Shown one piece after another: positions 25,519 to 33,891 of a stretch of DNA of 38,222 nucleotides (its first letter is position 1; every line of letters begins with the position of its first letter). The stretch is from Bradyrhizobium sp. AS23.2 (lineage in GTDB: Bacteria; Pseudomonadota; Alphaproteobacteria; Rhizobiales; Xanthobacteraceae). The notes under the pieces are model-generated. The model was not told where the DNA came from. It searched no databases and saw only the letters and a program-made list of their open reading frames with translations. A program made the translations under genes and the position numbers. The stretch is from positions 1 to 38,222 of the forward strand of contig NZ_LGHM01000003.1 of the NCBI RefSeq assembly GCF_001908185.1, in the 5' to 3' direction.

Positions 25519-27340
25519 TTAGGTGGTCGCGCGTATCGGCGAACGCTGTGGCTCGGCGCGCACCTCGGCAGGACACGTCTCACGGGTGAGGTTCAAAGCG
25601 CAATTGATCAAACCAACATGGCTGTAAGCTTGGGGGAAATTCCCCAGCATGCGGCCGGCAAGCGGGTCGAACTCCTCGGCGAGTAGACCCACATCATTGC
25701 AGCGTGACAGCAAACGATCGAACAGCTTCCGGGCCTCCGCATGGCGCCCTTGCAAAATGTAGTTGTCGACGAGCCAGAAGCTGCACACCAGAAAGGCTCC
25801 CTCTCCGGCAGGCAAGCCGTCTCCGGAATTTTCGGGTTCGTACCGCAGCACAAATTCGTCCCCAATCAACAGTTTCTTCTCGATCGCTCGAAGAGTGCCC
25901 CTCACCCGTGGATCGGTGGCGGGCAGAAATCCGACGAGCGGGAATAGCAGCAAGCTGGCGTCCAGTTGTTTCGAGCCGTAGGCCTGCACGAAGCTGTCGA
26001 GGTCGCGGTCGAAGCCGCGCTCGCAGACTTCGGCATGGATTTCGTCGGCAACCGTTCGCCAATGTCGGGCTGCCTCGATTGATCCTTCGGCGGCGTCCCC
26101 GTTTGCAGCACGGTCGAACGCAACCCAGGCCATGACCTTCGAATGAACGAAGTGCTGTCGCCCGCCGCGGACCTCCCAAATGCCTTCATCCGGCTCTAAG
26201 CCAAGCCCTTGCGAGATCTTCCAACACGAAGGGCCGCAGGACGCGACCCCGGTCGGTCAGACCTATTCCTCCCTTCCAGGCCTGGAACAGGGCGTCGGCG
26301 ACCTCGCCGAGAACGTCGAGCTGAAGCTGCTGAGAGGCTGCGTTCCCTATGCGCACCGGCGCGGATTTTTCGTAGCCGGCAAGCCACGGAACCGTGAGCT
26401 CCGGCAGCCAGCGCTCGCCCGCTACTCCGTAGAAGATCTGCACCGGCTCCGGACTGCCGGCGACGGCGCGAAGGAGCCAATCCTGCCATGCTCGCGCTTC
26501 GTCGTAGTATCCAAGGTGCATCAGGGCGAGCAGCGTGAAGGTGGCGTCGCGGAGCCAGCAATAACGGTAATCCCAGTTCCTGCCTCCACCGGCAAACTCA
26601 GGCAGCGACGTGGTGGGAGCGGCGACAATCCCGCCCGTCGGAGCGTAGGTCAAACCCTTCAATGTGATGAGCGACCGTTTGACCGCTTCCGTCCAGGGGC
26701 CGACCTCGGGACATCGATCGCTCCATACCCGCCAGAACGCTTCCGTTTGCTCCAGCGCATCGAAGGCATCAATCGCCGGTGGGGGACTTTGAAATGATTG
26801 CCCGTAGGAGAGGACGAATGGAATTGACTGGCCGGCCTCGATCGTGAACTCACCAACTGTCTTCAGATCCTCGCCATGAAGCGCGGCCGCGGTACGCAGC
26901 ACCAGACGCTCCGGACTGGCGATCGCGCAGAGGCTGCCGTCATCGAGCCTGTTGATCCATGGCACCGGCGCTCCATAATTGAAGCGCACGACAAATTCGG
27001 TGCGAAACTCCACTCTGCCCTGCCGACCAATTAGGATACGCACAAGATCAGTGAAATCTCCCGGTATCATGAAATCGACGAGCGTCGCGCGGCCGCTCTT
27101 TGTTCGGAATTCCGTTTCGAGGACCAGGGTGCCCGAGCGGTAGCGTCGCGATGCTCCAATCGGCTCCTCGATCGGCGCAATCAACCACCGCCCATTGTCC
27201 CATTCGCCCAGTAACGCGGCAAAGCACGCAGCCGAGTCGAATCTCGGCCAGCACAGCCAATCAATCGAACCGTCACGGCCGACCATGGCTGCGGTCTTGC
27301 AGTCGCCGATCATCGCATAGTCTTCGATCTTAAGCGCCAC
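25519..27340 (-). pseudogene. GH15 glycoside hydrolase, frameshifted
   Basis: A glucoamylase/trehalase-type protein. From GTG 27340 (VALKIEDYAMIGDCKTAAMV, GAGG eight bases upstream) the frame runs through GGGRNWDYRYCWLRDATF, the GH15 core motif, to LARAWLRAG and a TGA at 26188-26186. The other frame then continues EPDEGIWEVRGGRQHFVHSK to 25519. One extra base at 26197-26200 explains the break. Rejoined it gives about 607 residues, the usual size for cytosolic bacterial GH15 proteins. The substrate could be trehalose or malto-oligosaccharides. The catalytic second half is cut off unless the shift is an error. Confidence 0.85.
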
Positions 27341-27572
27341 GACATGACCTCGTGTGCTAAGTCGGACGGACGCTTCGGTAGGACTCAGCCTATTTGCCGA
27401 CAAAGACGCCCGCCGCTGTCCCTCTGGGGAGCGGCTGCGCTTTGGCGATCGTGTGCGCGCTGCCGACGCACAACTTAGCGAATCGCTGAGTGAGTGTCTG
27501 CACAAGTTTGGCGTAAACTCCGGAGACCAGAACTAACTTATAGTTCGGTCCCCGGTCTCTTGCGACGACCGT

Positions 27573-28082
27573 TCAGGACTGAGCAGCCTTGTCCGGTACG
27601 GCGGGCTTGTTCGATGCAGGGTTCAGGCTTGGGGGAGCGCCCGTCTTGACGGGAATTGTCTTGGCGCTCTTCAGGGCCTTGGTAGGCTTCTTGATCAAGA
27701 GATGGAGTACGCCCTTGTCGAAATGAGCTTCGACGGCTCCCTCTTCCGGCTCGAAAGGCAAAAACATCGATCGATAGAATGAGCCATAGCTCCGCTCCTC
27801 GATGTGCCAGTCCTTCTCTTCTTTCGTGCTCTCCACCTTTTTCTCGCCCGAGATAACCAACTGGTTTTCGACCACGCTAACGTTGATATCTTTCTCGTCC
27901 ACGCCAGGAAGTTCGGCGGTCACTTCGAAGGCATCATTTGTTTCCGCTACACTGATTGCCGGGGCGCCGGCGCCAATGCCGGGAGACGGTTTCTGATCGA
28001 AAGCACGAAACACGTTTTCCATTTCGCGCCGCATCATTCGGAACGGGTCCAGTTCTTGGCTCCACAATCTCGGAAGACTCAT
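27573..28082 (-). CDS. Small heat-shock protein, Hsp20 family
   Basis: A 169-residue ATP-independent chaperone. ATG 28082 has GGAGAG about seven bases upstream; the 19 residues above it are not family-like. The N-terminal arm (PFRMMRREMENVFRAFDQ) is followed by the alpha-crystallin domain (AISVAETNDAFEVTAELPGVD, then VENQLVISGEKK and ERSYGSFYRSMFLP) and GVLHLLIKKP near the end. The tail is Ala/Pro/Lys-rich. It binds unfolding proteins. It has an FNR/FixK-type box 66-79 bp upstream, which suggests low-oxygen control rather than, or besides, heat control. Confidence 0.93.
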   Translation of the reverse strand: MSLPRLWSQELDPFRMMRREMENVFRAFDQKPSPGIGAGAPAISVAETNDAFEVTAELPGVDEKDINVSVVENQLVISGEKKVESTKEEKDWHIEERSYGSFYRSMFLPFEPEEGAVEAHFDKGVLHLLIKKPTKALKSAKTIPVKTGAPPSLNPASNKPAVPDKAAQS

Positions 28083-28147
28083 CTGTTCTCTCCATCGGCT
28101 AGAGAAAATATCGAGATGTATCGTCTTCCGGTTGACCATGAGAGACC

Positions 28148-28161
28148 TTGATCCAGCTCAA
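28148..28161 (-). promoter_or_regulatory. FNR/FixK-type box upstream of hsp20
   Basis: On the minus strand the sequence is TTGAGCTGGATCAA, one base from the symmetric TTGATCTGGATCAA and a perfect TTGA-N6-TCAA. A GATACA hexamer at 28122-28117 could be the -10, placing the box about 44 bp above the start of transcription. Confidence 0.75.
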
Positions 28162-28785
28162 ACCGTCCGTGCTTCCTGACAAAGCGGGCCCATACAGCTG
28201 AGAAAATCCGGAAAGCAGGGTGACGGTTTGGGAAGGAAAAACGGGGTCGTGCCCCAGGAATCGTGCACAGAGCATCTCACGCGCAACGATTCATCCATGG
28301 GAATCGGTGAGGTGTACGCATCGAGGACACGCGCCGTCGGCCGCATCTGTAAGTTGGCGAGCAATCTCGTCTATCAAGTCCTCATGCTCCCAGCTCGTGC
28401 CATCGCTCTTGATCATGTTTCTAGTGCGGTAACAGGCATGGGTCTCGGCGGCGGCGTCCCAACGTCGTGGACAAGCGTTAGTATTCCAGACCTAACGACT
28501 TCTGACTCAATCGCCGGTTCCAGCTTTCCTTTAGTCCTCCGTGCTCGCGGCCGCATTGCCTCCCTTTGGCGCGGCGAATCTCTCAGTCGGGTCAAAGGCT
28601 GGCGTGGCAGAAACGGCAGCTATTGGCCCTGACCGACCAACCTCAACACTTCTTTCCACGTCGGCTGTCAGGGGGTAGACCGGAAAGGGCTGACGTATGG
28701 CCAAAACGACGCGACTGGCGAGCAGGCTTGGGAACTGTGCCCGGCAGGCCGTCTCAGCATATATTTGGGCACAAGGACGTGCGAT
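28162..28785. other. Intergenic region between divergent hsp20 and the thioredoxin-like gene
   Basis: No convincing gene is seen; open frames here lack family resemblance. A 31-bp piece at 28657-28687 (starting CACGTCGGCTGTCAGGGGGT) recurs with 27 matching positions at 29694-29723. The 3' end holds AAGGA for the next gene. The promoter for the thioredoxin-like gene is not obvious. Confidence 0.4.
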
Positions 28786-29340
28786 ATGGCGACAACAGCT
28801 ACCCAAGTCGTTCTCGATACGCCGGCGGCGGAGTTCCGGCTTCTGGCCACCGACGGCAAGACTTACGCACTGGACGACGTTGCGGGCGAAAAAGGCACGG
28901 TCGTCGTCTTCATCTGCAACCATTGTCCCTATGTTAAAGCGGTGATCGACCGCATGGTTTCGGACGCCCGCGTGCTGATGTCGGAGAGCGTAGGCTTTGC
29001 GGCGATTTGTTCGAACGATGCGGCGAGCTATCCCGAAGACTCATTTGAGAATATGAAGCGTTTCGCGAAGGCCCATGATTTCCCGTTCCCATATCTCCAC
29101 GACGAGGCCCAGACAGTCGCTCGGGTGTATGGAGCGGTCTGTACGCCGGACTCCTTCGGTTACAATGCCGACCGCAAGCTCAAGTATCGCGGCCGGCTCG
29201 ACGAAGGCCGCACAACTCCGCCTCGCGCGGGGGCGCCCCGAGAGCTTGTCGAGGCCATGCGTGCGATCGCGACCACCGGTGTGGCGCCGGCTGACCAAAA
29301 GGCGTCTATTGGCTGTTCGATCAAATGGAAGGACGAATAA
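28786..29340 (+). CDS. Thioredoxin family protein (AhpC/TSA-like redoxin)
   Basis: A 184-residue protein with a thioredoxin fold. The redox motif is CNHC at 44-47 in VVVFICNHCPYVKAV; CAICSNDAASYPEDSFENMK and GAVCTPDSFGYNADRKLKYRG follow the redoxin pattern. No signal peptide is evident, so it is likely cytosolic. ATG 28786 has AAGGA about eight bases upstream. The family is common in proteobacteria and is linked with thiol-based peroxide or disulfide chemistry. It stands beside hsp20 and the cytochrome genes in a stress-related stretch. Confidence 0.88.
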   Translation: MATTATQVVLDTPAAEFRLLATDGKTYALDDVAGEKGTVVVFICNHCPYVKAVIDRMVSDARVLMSESVGFAAICSNDAASYPEDSFENMKRFAKAHDFPFPYLHDEAQTVARVYGAVCTPDSFGYNADRKLKYRGRLDEGRTTPPRAGAPRELVEAMRAIATTGVAPADQKASIGCSIKWKDE

Positions 29341-29447
29341 AGCCGGTCGCGGGTTCCACCGGGGCCTCGAGCAAACCGAAATTATTCAGCTGCGCATTCC
29401 ATCTCGCCGCGGCGCTTGCGCGGCTCGGTGAGCTAAACTAGGCACGG

Positions 29448-29597
29448 GTGGTGGTGCAGACGGGATTTGCACTCGATCCAAGCTTCCCTGTCCGCCGCTT
29501 GCGTACCACCATTACATGGAGCGACAATCCGGCCTTCCTTGCCAGGCGCGAATGCGTCATTAAGAGCATGAGGATGGCAGGGATGCCTGAGGGATGA
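29448..29597 (+). CDS. Possible small ORF or gene remnant
   Basis: A 49-residue frame from GTG 29448 to TGA 29597 includes FALDPSFPVRRLRTTITWSD and ends RMAGMPEG. Codon use is plausible, but there is no ribosome binding site I would trust and I do not recognise the sequence. It lies in the gap between the thioredoxin-like gene and the DUF2269-like remnant, which otherwise holds only the short repeat copy at 29694-29723. Confidence 0.25.
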   Translation: MVVQTGFALDPSFPVRRLRTTITWSDNPAFLARRECVIKSMRMAGMPEG

Positions 29598-29772
29598 CGT
29601 TCAAGGATACCGGTTCTGCTTATTGCAGCGTGTAAGTCTGAAAATGGCCCGGAGCTGAGCAGCGCGATGACCGCCGGCACCGTCGGCCGTTAGCACGTCG
29701 GCCGTCAGGGGTAAATCGGAAAGACGCCCTCATGGGCTCGACCGTTGCTCATGACCCTGCACGGACTTGGGC

Positions 29773-30323
29773 CTAGGCAGGTAATGCCTGTGAACCCCAA
29801 GGATAGAGCCGGGGAATGATGAGCGTCAGTATTGTCGCAAGCGCAACCGCCGCAATCGAACCAGCAAAAAACAGCAACCAAGTCGTCGGCTGTATTGCCC
29901 CAAGAGCTACGATGAGAAATAGCATCGGTAGATCGAGAAAGTGCGTGAATGTTGGTACACGCTCGGCCCGAGCCTTCTGGAGTTTAGGCGTGACCCCGCC
30001 GGCATTAAGCGCAAACCGCGTCAGACCGCGCAGCCGCATGAAATAGAGCCGCGTAACCGTGTTGCCCTCTATGAACTCGAAGGCGAACAGCCCAGCCATC
30101 CCCGCGAGCCAAGGAAACTGTAAGAAATTCCAACCTCCATAGAACTTCACGATCATCCAAGTGCCAGAACCCAGCAGCAATAGAGCCCCCGGCACGACAA
30201 CTCCGTCGTAGAAAACTGCGATATTGCGAACGGCGAAAAGGGCTTTAGCTCGTGCAGCTGCCGCGAGCGCAAGTCGGCCATCCACACGCCGATGAGCCCG
30301 CCACCGCGCTTGGTGAGGGCCAG
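29773..30323 (-). pseudogene. DUF2269-like membrane protein, frameshifted
   Basis: The 3' frame gives NIAVFYDGVVVPGALLLLG, then GTWMIVKFYGGWNFLQFPWL and two further membrane segments, like DUF2269 family proteins. Its own N-terminus is poor. The neighbouring frame upstream reads TKRGGGLIGVWMADLRSRQ, which fits as the missing start, so a shift occurred near 30234-30245. AGGAGG precedes CTG 30323-30321 rather than ATG, so the start codon may also be lost. It lies 18 bp after the cytochrome c stop and was probably its operon partner. Confidence 0.65.
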
Positions 30324-30341
30324 GCTCCTCCTGCAGGCGCT

Positions 30342-30662
30342 CTAGTCCCGTAGGCTTAGAATATACGCCGACACGTCGCGCAGCTGCTGTGACGAGAGAA
30401 TGAGATTCGGCATAGTGGGATGCGAGGCGGCGGTGAGCCAGAAGGCAAGGGCTGCTGCGGTCATCCCCGGCGTGTTAGCGATCTCTTCGAAGCTCGGTGC
30501 TGTGGCGAGTGGAGATCGGGTTTGGCCCGCGCGCACCGCGTGACAGGAGGCGCAAACATCAAGTGCAAGCCGACGCCGTTGCCGAAGGTCGCCGATGTTC
30601 TGCGCCTGGACTGCTGTGATAGCAAGGGCACCAAACACGGCCGAAACGATCACTCTTTGCAT
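30342..30662 (-). CDS. Small exported c-type cytochrome
   Basis: A 106-residue protein. Residues 1-20 form a Sec signal (VIVSAVFGALAITAVQA). Heme attachment is CASCH at 37-41, and Met84 in HPTMPNLILS is the likely sixth ligand. It resembles single-domain class I cytochromes that carry electrons in the periplasm. GAGGG lies about nine bases before ATG 30662. An FNR/FixK-type box is centred about 61 bp upstream, and a DUF2269-like membrane protein gene follows by 18 bp, so a membrane partner seems likely. Confidence 0.9.
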   Translation of the reverse strand: MQRVIVSAVFGALAITAVQAQNIGDLRQRRRLALDVCASCHAVRAGQTRSPLATAPSFEEIANTPGMTAAALAFWLTAASHPTMPNLILSSQQLRDVSAYILSLRD

Positions 30663-30716
30663 GACGGCTGGCCCTCTTTGCGAGTCTCCGCTCGAGCAAC
30701 AGCCCCCTGCACAGAA

Positions 30717-30730
30717 TTGATGATAGTCAA
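30717..30730 (-). promoter_or_regulatory. FNR/FixK-type box upstream of the cytochrome c gene
   Basis: The plus strand reads TTGATGATAGTCAA, a perfect TTGA-N6-TCAA, 55-68 bp above the cytochrome start. Just above it, TGAAC-N17-CGTT (30762-30737, minus strand) is one base off an EcfG promoter, a weaker hint. Confidence 0.75.
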
Positions 30731-30886
30731 TGATTGAACGTCTGCCCATGCCCAATAGTTCACGTTGCACGCGAGTGGAAAGCGGACAAGAGTTGCTCAC
30801 GGCGAACCGGCTCTTGACCCCAGCCGGACGTTGCGCGCCCAAGGCGGAACTGTGGTATCCTCCGTTAAACGCGATGGGACGGTTCA

Positions 30887-30991
30887 ATGAAGCGGCGGAC
30901 CCTTTAATGGCACCTGCTGTTTGTGCTGAGCGTCCTGGTCCTCGCCGGGCTCCACGACAGCACAAAATGGCCTGGCATCTCCAATTGTTAG
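30887..30991 (+). pseudogene. Short membrane-peptide remnant with an in-frame stop
   Basis: ATG 30887 opens MKRRTL, then TAA, then WHLLFVLSVLVLAGLHDSTK in the same frame to a TAG at 30991. The pattern looks like a signal or anchor sequence broken by a stop. I do not recognise the parent family. The rest of the gap from 30731 to 31173 shows no supportable gene. Confidence 0.25.
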
Positions 30992-31173
30992 GCGCGGCTC
31001 GCCCGCGCCGACGAGGTGATCGAATGAGTGCGCCAGGCAAGCTAGTGCGATCCAGCCGGTGGGAAGACCGGTAGCGAATGTTGCGTGGCCCCCTGGCGAC
31101 AGTGGCCGCGAAGCGTACAGTGCGATTGCACACGGATCTGAAGATAGCTCTTGTCTCGAGGAGGACCAGCGTC

Positions 31174-32343
31174 GTGAAGCGGGACTTCGACCTCATCGTC
31201 TATGGCGCGACGGGTTACACCGGCCGTCTCATCGCCGAATATCTGGCGACGTCCTATCGCGGCGACGATGCTCCGTCCTGGGCGATCGCGGGACGCTCGA
31301 CCGGCAAGCTCCAGAAGGTGCGTGCCGACATCGGCGCACCAGACGAGTTGCCTTTGGTCAAGGCGGACGCCGCCGATCCGGCCAGCCTGTGGTCGATGTG
31401 CGAGCGTGCGGCCGTGATCATCACGTCGGTCGGGCCTTATCAGCTCCACGGCCCCGAGCTCGTGGCGGCCTGCGTGGCCACGGGAACAGCCTATGTTGAT
31501 CTGTGCGGCGAGCCGGTTTGGATGCGGCGCATGATCGACGCCCATCACGAAGAGGCGAAACGAACCGGCGCGCGCATCGTCTTCTCCTGCGGCTTCGATT
31601 CCATCCCGTTCGATCTCGGCGTGCTCACGTTGCAGGAGAAGGCGCGCGAGAAGTTCGGACGCCCGGCGCGGCGGGTCAAGGCCCGCTTGCGCAAGGTGAA
31701 AGGCGGCATGTCTGGCGGCACCGCGGCAAGTGCTCAGGCGACATTAGCCGCCGCCGCGCGCGACCCGGCCCTGATCCGGCTGTTGAACGATCCCTTCGCG
31801 TTGACGCCTGGATTCACCGGGCCGTCTCAGCCGTCGGGCCTCATCCCTGAATACGACCCGCGCTTGAACGTGTGGCTGGTGCCGTTCCCAATGGCGCCGA
31901 TCAACACCAAGAACGTGCACCGCACGAATTTCCTGTTGGGTCATCCCTATGGCACGGACTTCGTCTACGACGAGATGATGGTCGCGCCGGGATTTGGGGA
32001 CATCGCTCGCGTGACAACGGAGACGTTCGCCACGATGGTTTCCTGGTTCGGGACCGGCGGTCTCAAACCCGGTGCAGGCCCGACTCGGGAAGAGCGCGAG
32101 GGGGGCTTCTACGACATCCTCTTCCTGGGCGAGCTGCCGGATGGCGGACGGGTCGAGGCGGTAGTCACGGGCGACCGCGATCCGGGCTACGGCTCGACCA
32201 GCAAGATGATCGCCGAGAGCGCTCTCTGCCTCGTGCGCGACGTGCAGGGCGAGGGCGGCATCTGGACGCCGGGCGCGCTGATGGGGCCGGCGTTGCGCAA
32301 GCGTCTGGAGGAGCGCGCCGGCCTTACCTTCAGCGCGCGTTGA
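31174..32343 (+). CDS. Saccharopine dehydrogenase-like / trans-acting enoyl reductase family protein
   Basis: A 389-residue NAD(P)-binding protein. The Rossmann motif is DLIVYGATGYTGRLIAEYL near residue 5-23, and SCGFDSIPFDLGV is the family signature. The C-terminal part (GGFYDILFLGELPDGGRVEA, then DPGYGSTSKMIAESALCL) fits the enoyl-reductase-like branch known from mycobacterial lipid synthesis. GTG 31174 has GAGGAGG about eight bases upstream, and I prefer it over the ATG at 31078. The role in this organism is unknown. It stands alone. Confidence 0.88.
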   Translation: MKRDFDLIVYGATGYTGRLIAEYLATSYRGDDAPSWAIAGRSTGKLQKVRADIGAPDELPLVKADAADPASLWSMCERAAVIITSVGPYQLHGPELVAACVATGTAYVDLCGEPVWMRRMIDAHHEEAKRTGARIVFSCGFDSIPFDLGVLTLQEKAREKFGRPARRVKARLRKVKGGMSGGTAASAQATLAAAARDPALIRLLNDPFALTPGFTGPSQPSGLIPEYDPRLNVWLVPFPMAPINTKNVHRTNFLLGHPYGTDFVYDEMMVAPGFGDIARVTTETFATMVSWFGTGGLKPGAGPTREEREGGFYDILFLGELPDGGRVEAVVTGDRDPGYGSTSKMIAESALCLVRDVQGEGGIWTPGALMGPALRKRLEERAGLTFSAR

Positions 32344-32591
32344 GGTAACGCTCAGAACCGCAGCGGCGTTCTGGATTACCTGGATCGTAACCAACGAAAG
32401 CGCGGCTTGGCGACCGCGAGCCTCAAATCCGGTTCAATGGCCGCTTCTAGCCCGAGTCGGATCTCCGGCGGTTTGCACTGCGGGGCGTTCCTGTGCCCAA
32501 CCAGCCTACGGTCATCAATGGCTCCGGGCTACGAACTCTGGCCCCGGATCGCGACGATTTATTAGGCAGTTCCCGCCGTGACCAGGTGTCG

Positions 32592-32617
32592 GGAACCGTC
32601 CGCATTCAATAGTCGTT
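32592..32617 (+). promoter_or_regulatory. EcfG-type general stress promoter before the RND operon
   Basis: GGAAC (32592-32596), a 17-nt spacer, and CGTT (32614-32617) match the EcfG (general stress response sigma) consensus of alphaproteobacteria exactly. Transcription would start near 32625, giving an 87-nt leader to the adaptor gene at 32712. The remaining part of the 32344-32711 gap holds no gene I can support. Confidence 0.7.
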
Positions 32618-32711
32618 TCAAGATCAGTCCTGGAACTGCATCTCGGAAATCGGTGGGCCATCCAAACGGGACGAAACGCGCCGCGGGCGCCACAACTGAT
32701 GGTCAACGGCA

Positions 32712-33881
32712 ATGAAAAACGCCGTTCCTTCCAAAAGCCAGAACTCCCGGATGCTTCGACACATGGCCGTTATGCTGGTCGCTGTCGGACTGGTTTTGGG
32801 GGCGGTGTTCGGGTTTGAAGCTTTTCGGGCCAGGATGGTGCAGAGGTCAATCGCCGGACTGCGCAACCCGCCGCAGACGGTTTCCACGATCACGGCCAGC
32901 ACGCAGCGGTGGCAGGACCGCCTGGAGGCCGTGGGCAGCACCCGGGCGGAAAAGGGGGCTGACCTCAGTCCGCAGGTCGCCGGTACTGTCAAAGCCATCC
33001 ACTTCCAGTCCGGCGAAGAAGTCGGGCAGGGAACATTGCTCGTCGAGCTGGAAGACGCCGATGACGTCGCGCATTTGCACGCTCTGGAGGCGATGACGGC
33101 GCTGGCGCAGCTTAACTACGATCGCGACGTCAGATTGCTCAAGAGCCAGTCCGTGAGCCAGCAGACTGCTGATACGGACCTGGCAACGCTCAAGAACGAC
33201 CAGGCGCAGGTTGCGCAACAACAGGCGCTTGTCGGCTACAAGTCGATCCGAGCACCTTTCTCCGGCCGATTAGGCATCCGGCAGGTCGACCTCGGCCAGT
33301 ATATCGCGCCGGGCGCGCCGATCGTGACGCTGCAGCAGCTTGATCCGATTCTCGTGGATTTCTACCTGCCGCAGCAGGATCTGGCAAAGCTCGAGGTCGG
33401 CCAACCCGTCATTGCGAAGGTCGACACCTATCCTGATCTGACATTCACCGGCAAGATCATGGCGATCAACCCCCTCGTCAACGTGGCCACCCGGAATGTC
33501 CAGGTCCGGGCGACATTCAAGAATCCCGACGAGAAGCTGCTGCCGGGCATGTTTGCGACCGTTGATATCGATGTGGGGGCGCCGAAGGATTATGTGACGC
33601 TGCCGAAGACGGCGATCTACTACAACGCGTATGGAGATATTGCCTATCTGGTCGAAGATGCCGGCAGGGACGAGAGCGGGCAGGAGCAAAAGATTGCGCA
33701 CCAGCTCTTCGTGAAAACCGGTCAGACCCGCGGCGACCAGGTCGCGGTGCTGGATGGAATCAAGCCTGGCGATGTCGTGGTCACGGCCGGGCAGAACAAG
33801 CTGCATAACGGATCACCGGTCCAGATCAATAATGAAGTCACCACGCCTTTCAGCGCGAACCCTCAGGTCTCCGAACAATGA
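32712..33881 (+). CDS. RND efflux periplasmic adaptor protein
   Basis: A 389-residue membrane fusion protein. A single N-terminal anchor (about 17-38, HMAVMLVAVGLVLGAVFGFE) is followed by the lipoyl half (DLSPQVAGTVKAIHFQSGEEV), a short coiled hairpin, the second lipoyl half (YKSIRAPFSGRLGIRQVDLG), and the beta-barrel (PVIAKVDTYPDLTFTGKI, then RNVQVRATFKNPDEKLLPGM). It links an inner-membrane pump to an outer-membrane channel. It is 10 bp upstream of the permease gene. No outer-membrane factor gene is in view. An EcfG-type promoter precedes it. Confidence 0.95.
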   Translation: MKNAVPSKSQNSRMLRHMAVMLVAVGLVLGAVFGFEAFRARMVQRSIAGLRNPPQTVSTITASTQRWQDRLEAVGSTRAEKGADLSPQVAGTVKAIHFQSGEEVGQGTLLVELEDADDVAHLHALEAMTALAQLNYDRDVRLLKSQSVSQQTADTDLATLKNDQAQVAQQQALVGYKSIRAPFSGRLGIRQVDLGQYIAPGAPIVTLQQLDPILVDFYLPQQDLAKLEVGQPVIAKVDTYPDLTFTGKIMAINPLVNVATRNVQVRATFKNPDEKLLPGMFATVDIDVGAPKDYVTLPKTAIYYNAYGDIAYLVEDAGRDESGQEQKIAHQLFVKTGQTRGDQVAVLDGIKPGDVVVTAGQNKLHNGSPVQINNEVTTPFSANPQVSEQ

Positions 33882-33891
33882 GAGGCCTGCC

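Noticed and set aside
28228..28632. 134-codon frame in the hsp20 to thioredoxin gap
   Set aside because: No ribosome binding site and no family resemblance; an alternative frame on the other strand is just as open.
28732..28760. GGAAC upstream of the thioredoxin-like gene as an EcfG site
   Set aside because: No CGTT at the required spacing; only CGTC at a shorter distance.
29440..29530. Possible tRNA-like segment around a GGATTTGCACTCGATCC stretch
   Set aside because: No acceptor stem, D arm or T-loop consensus can be built. I see no tRNA, rRNA or CRISPR array in the window.
30845..30870. GGAAC upstream of the saccharopine-dehydrogenase-like gene as an EcfG site
   Set aside because: CGTT follows after 12 bases, not 16 or 17.
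30905..30925. TGGCAC followed by a T-rich stretch, a possible RpoN site
   Set aside because: The GG and GC pair is not spaced ten bases apart as sigma-54 promoters require.
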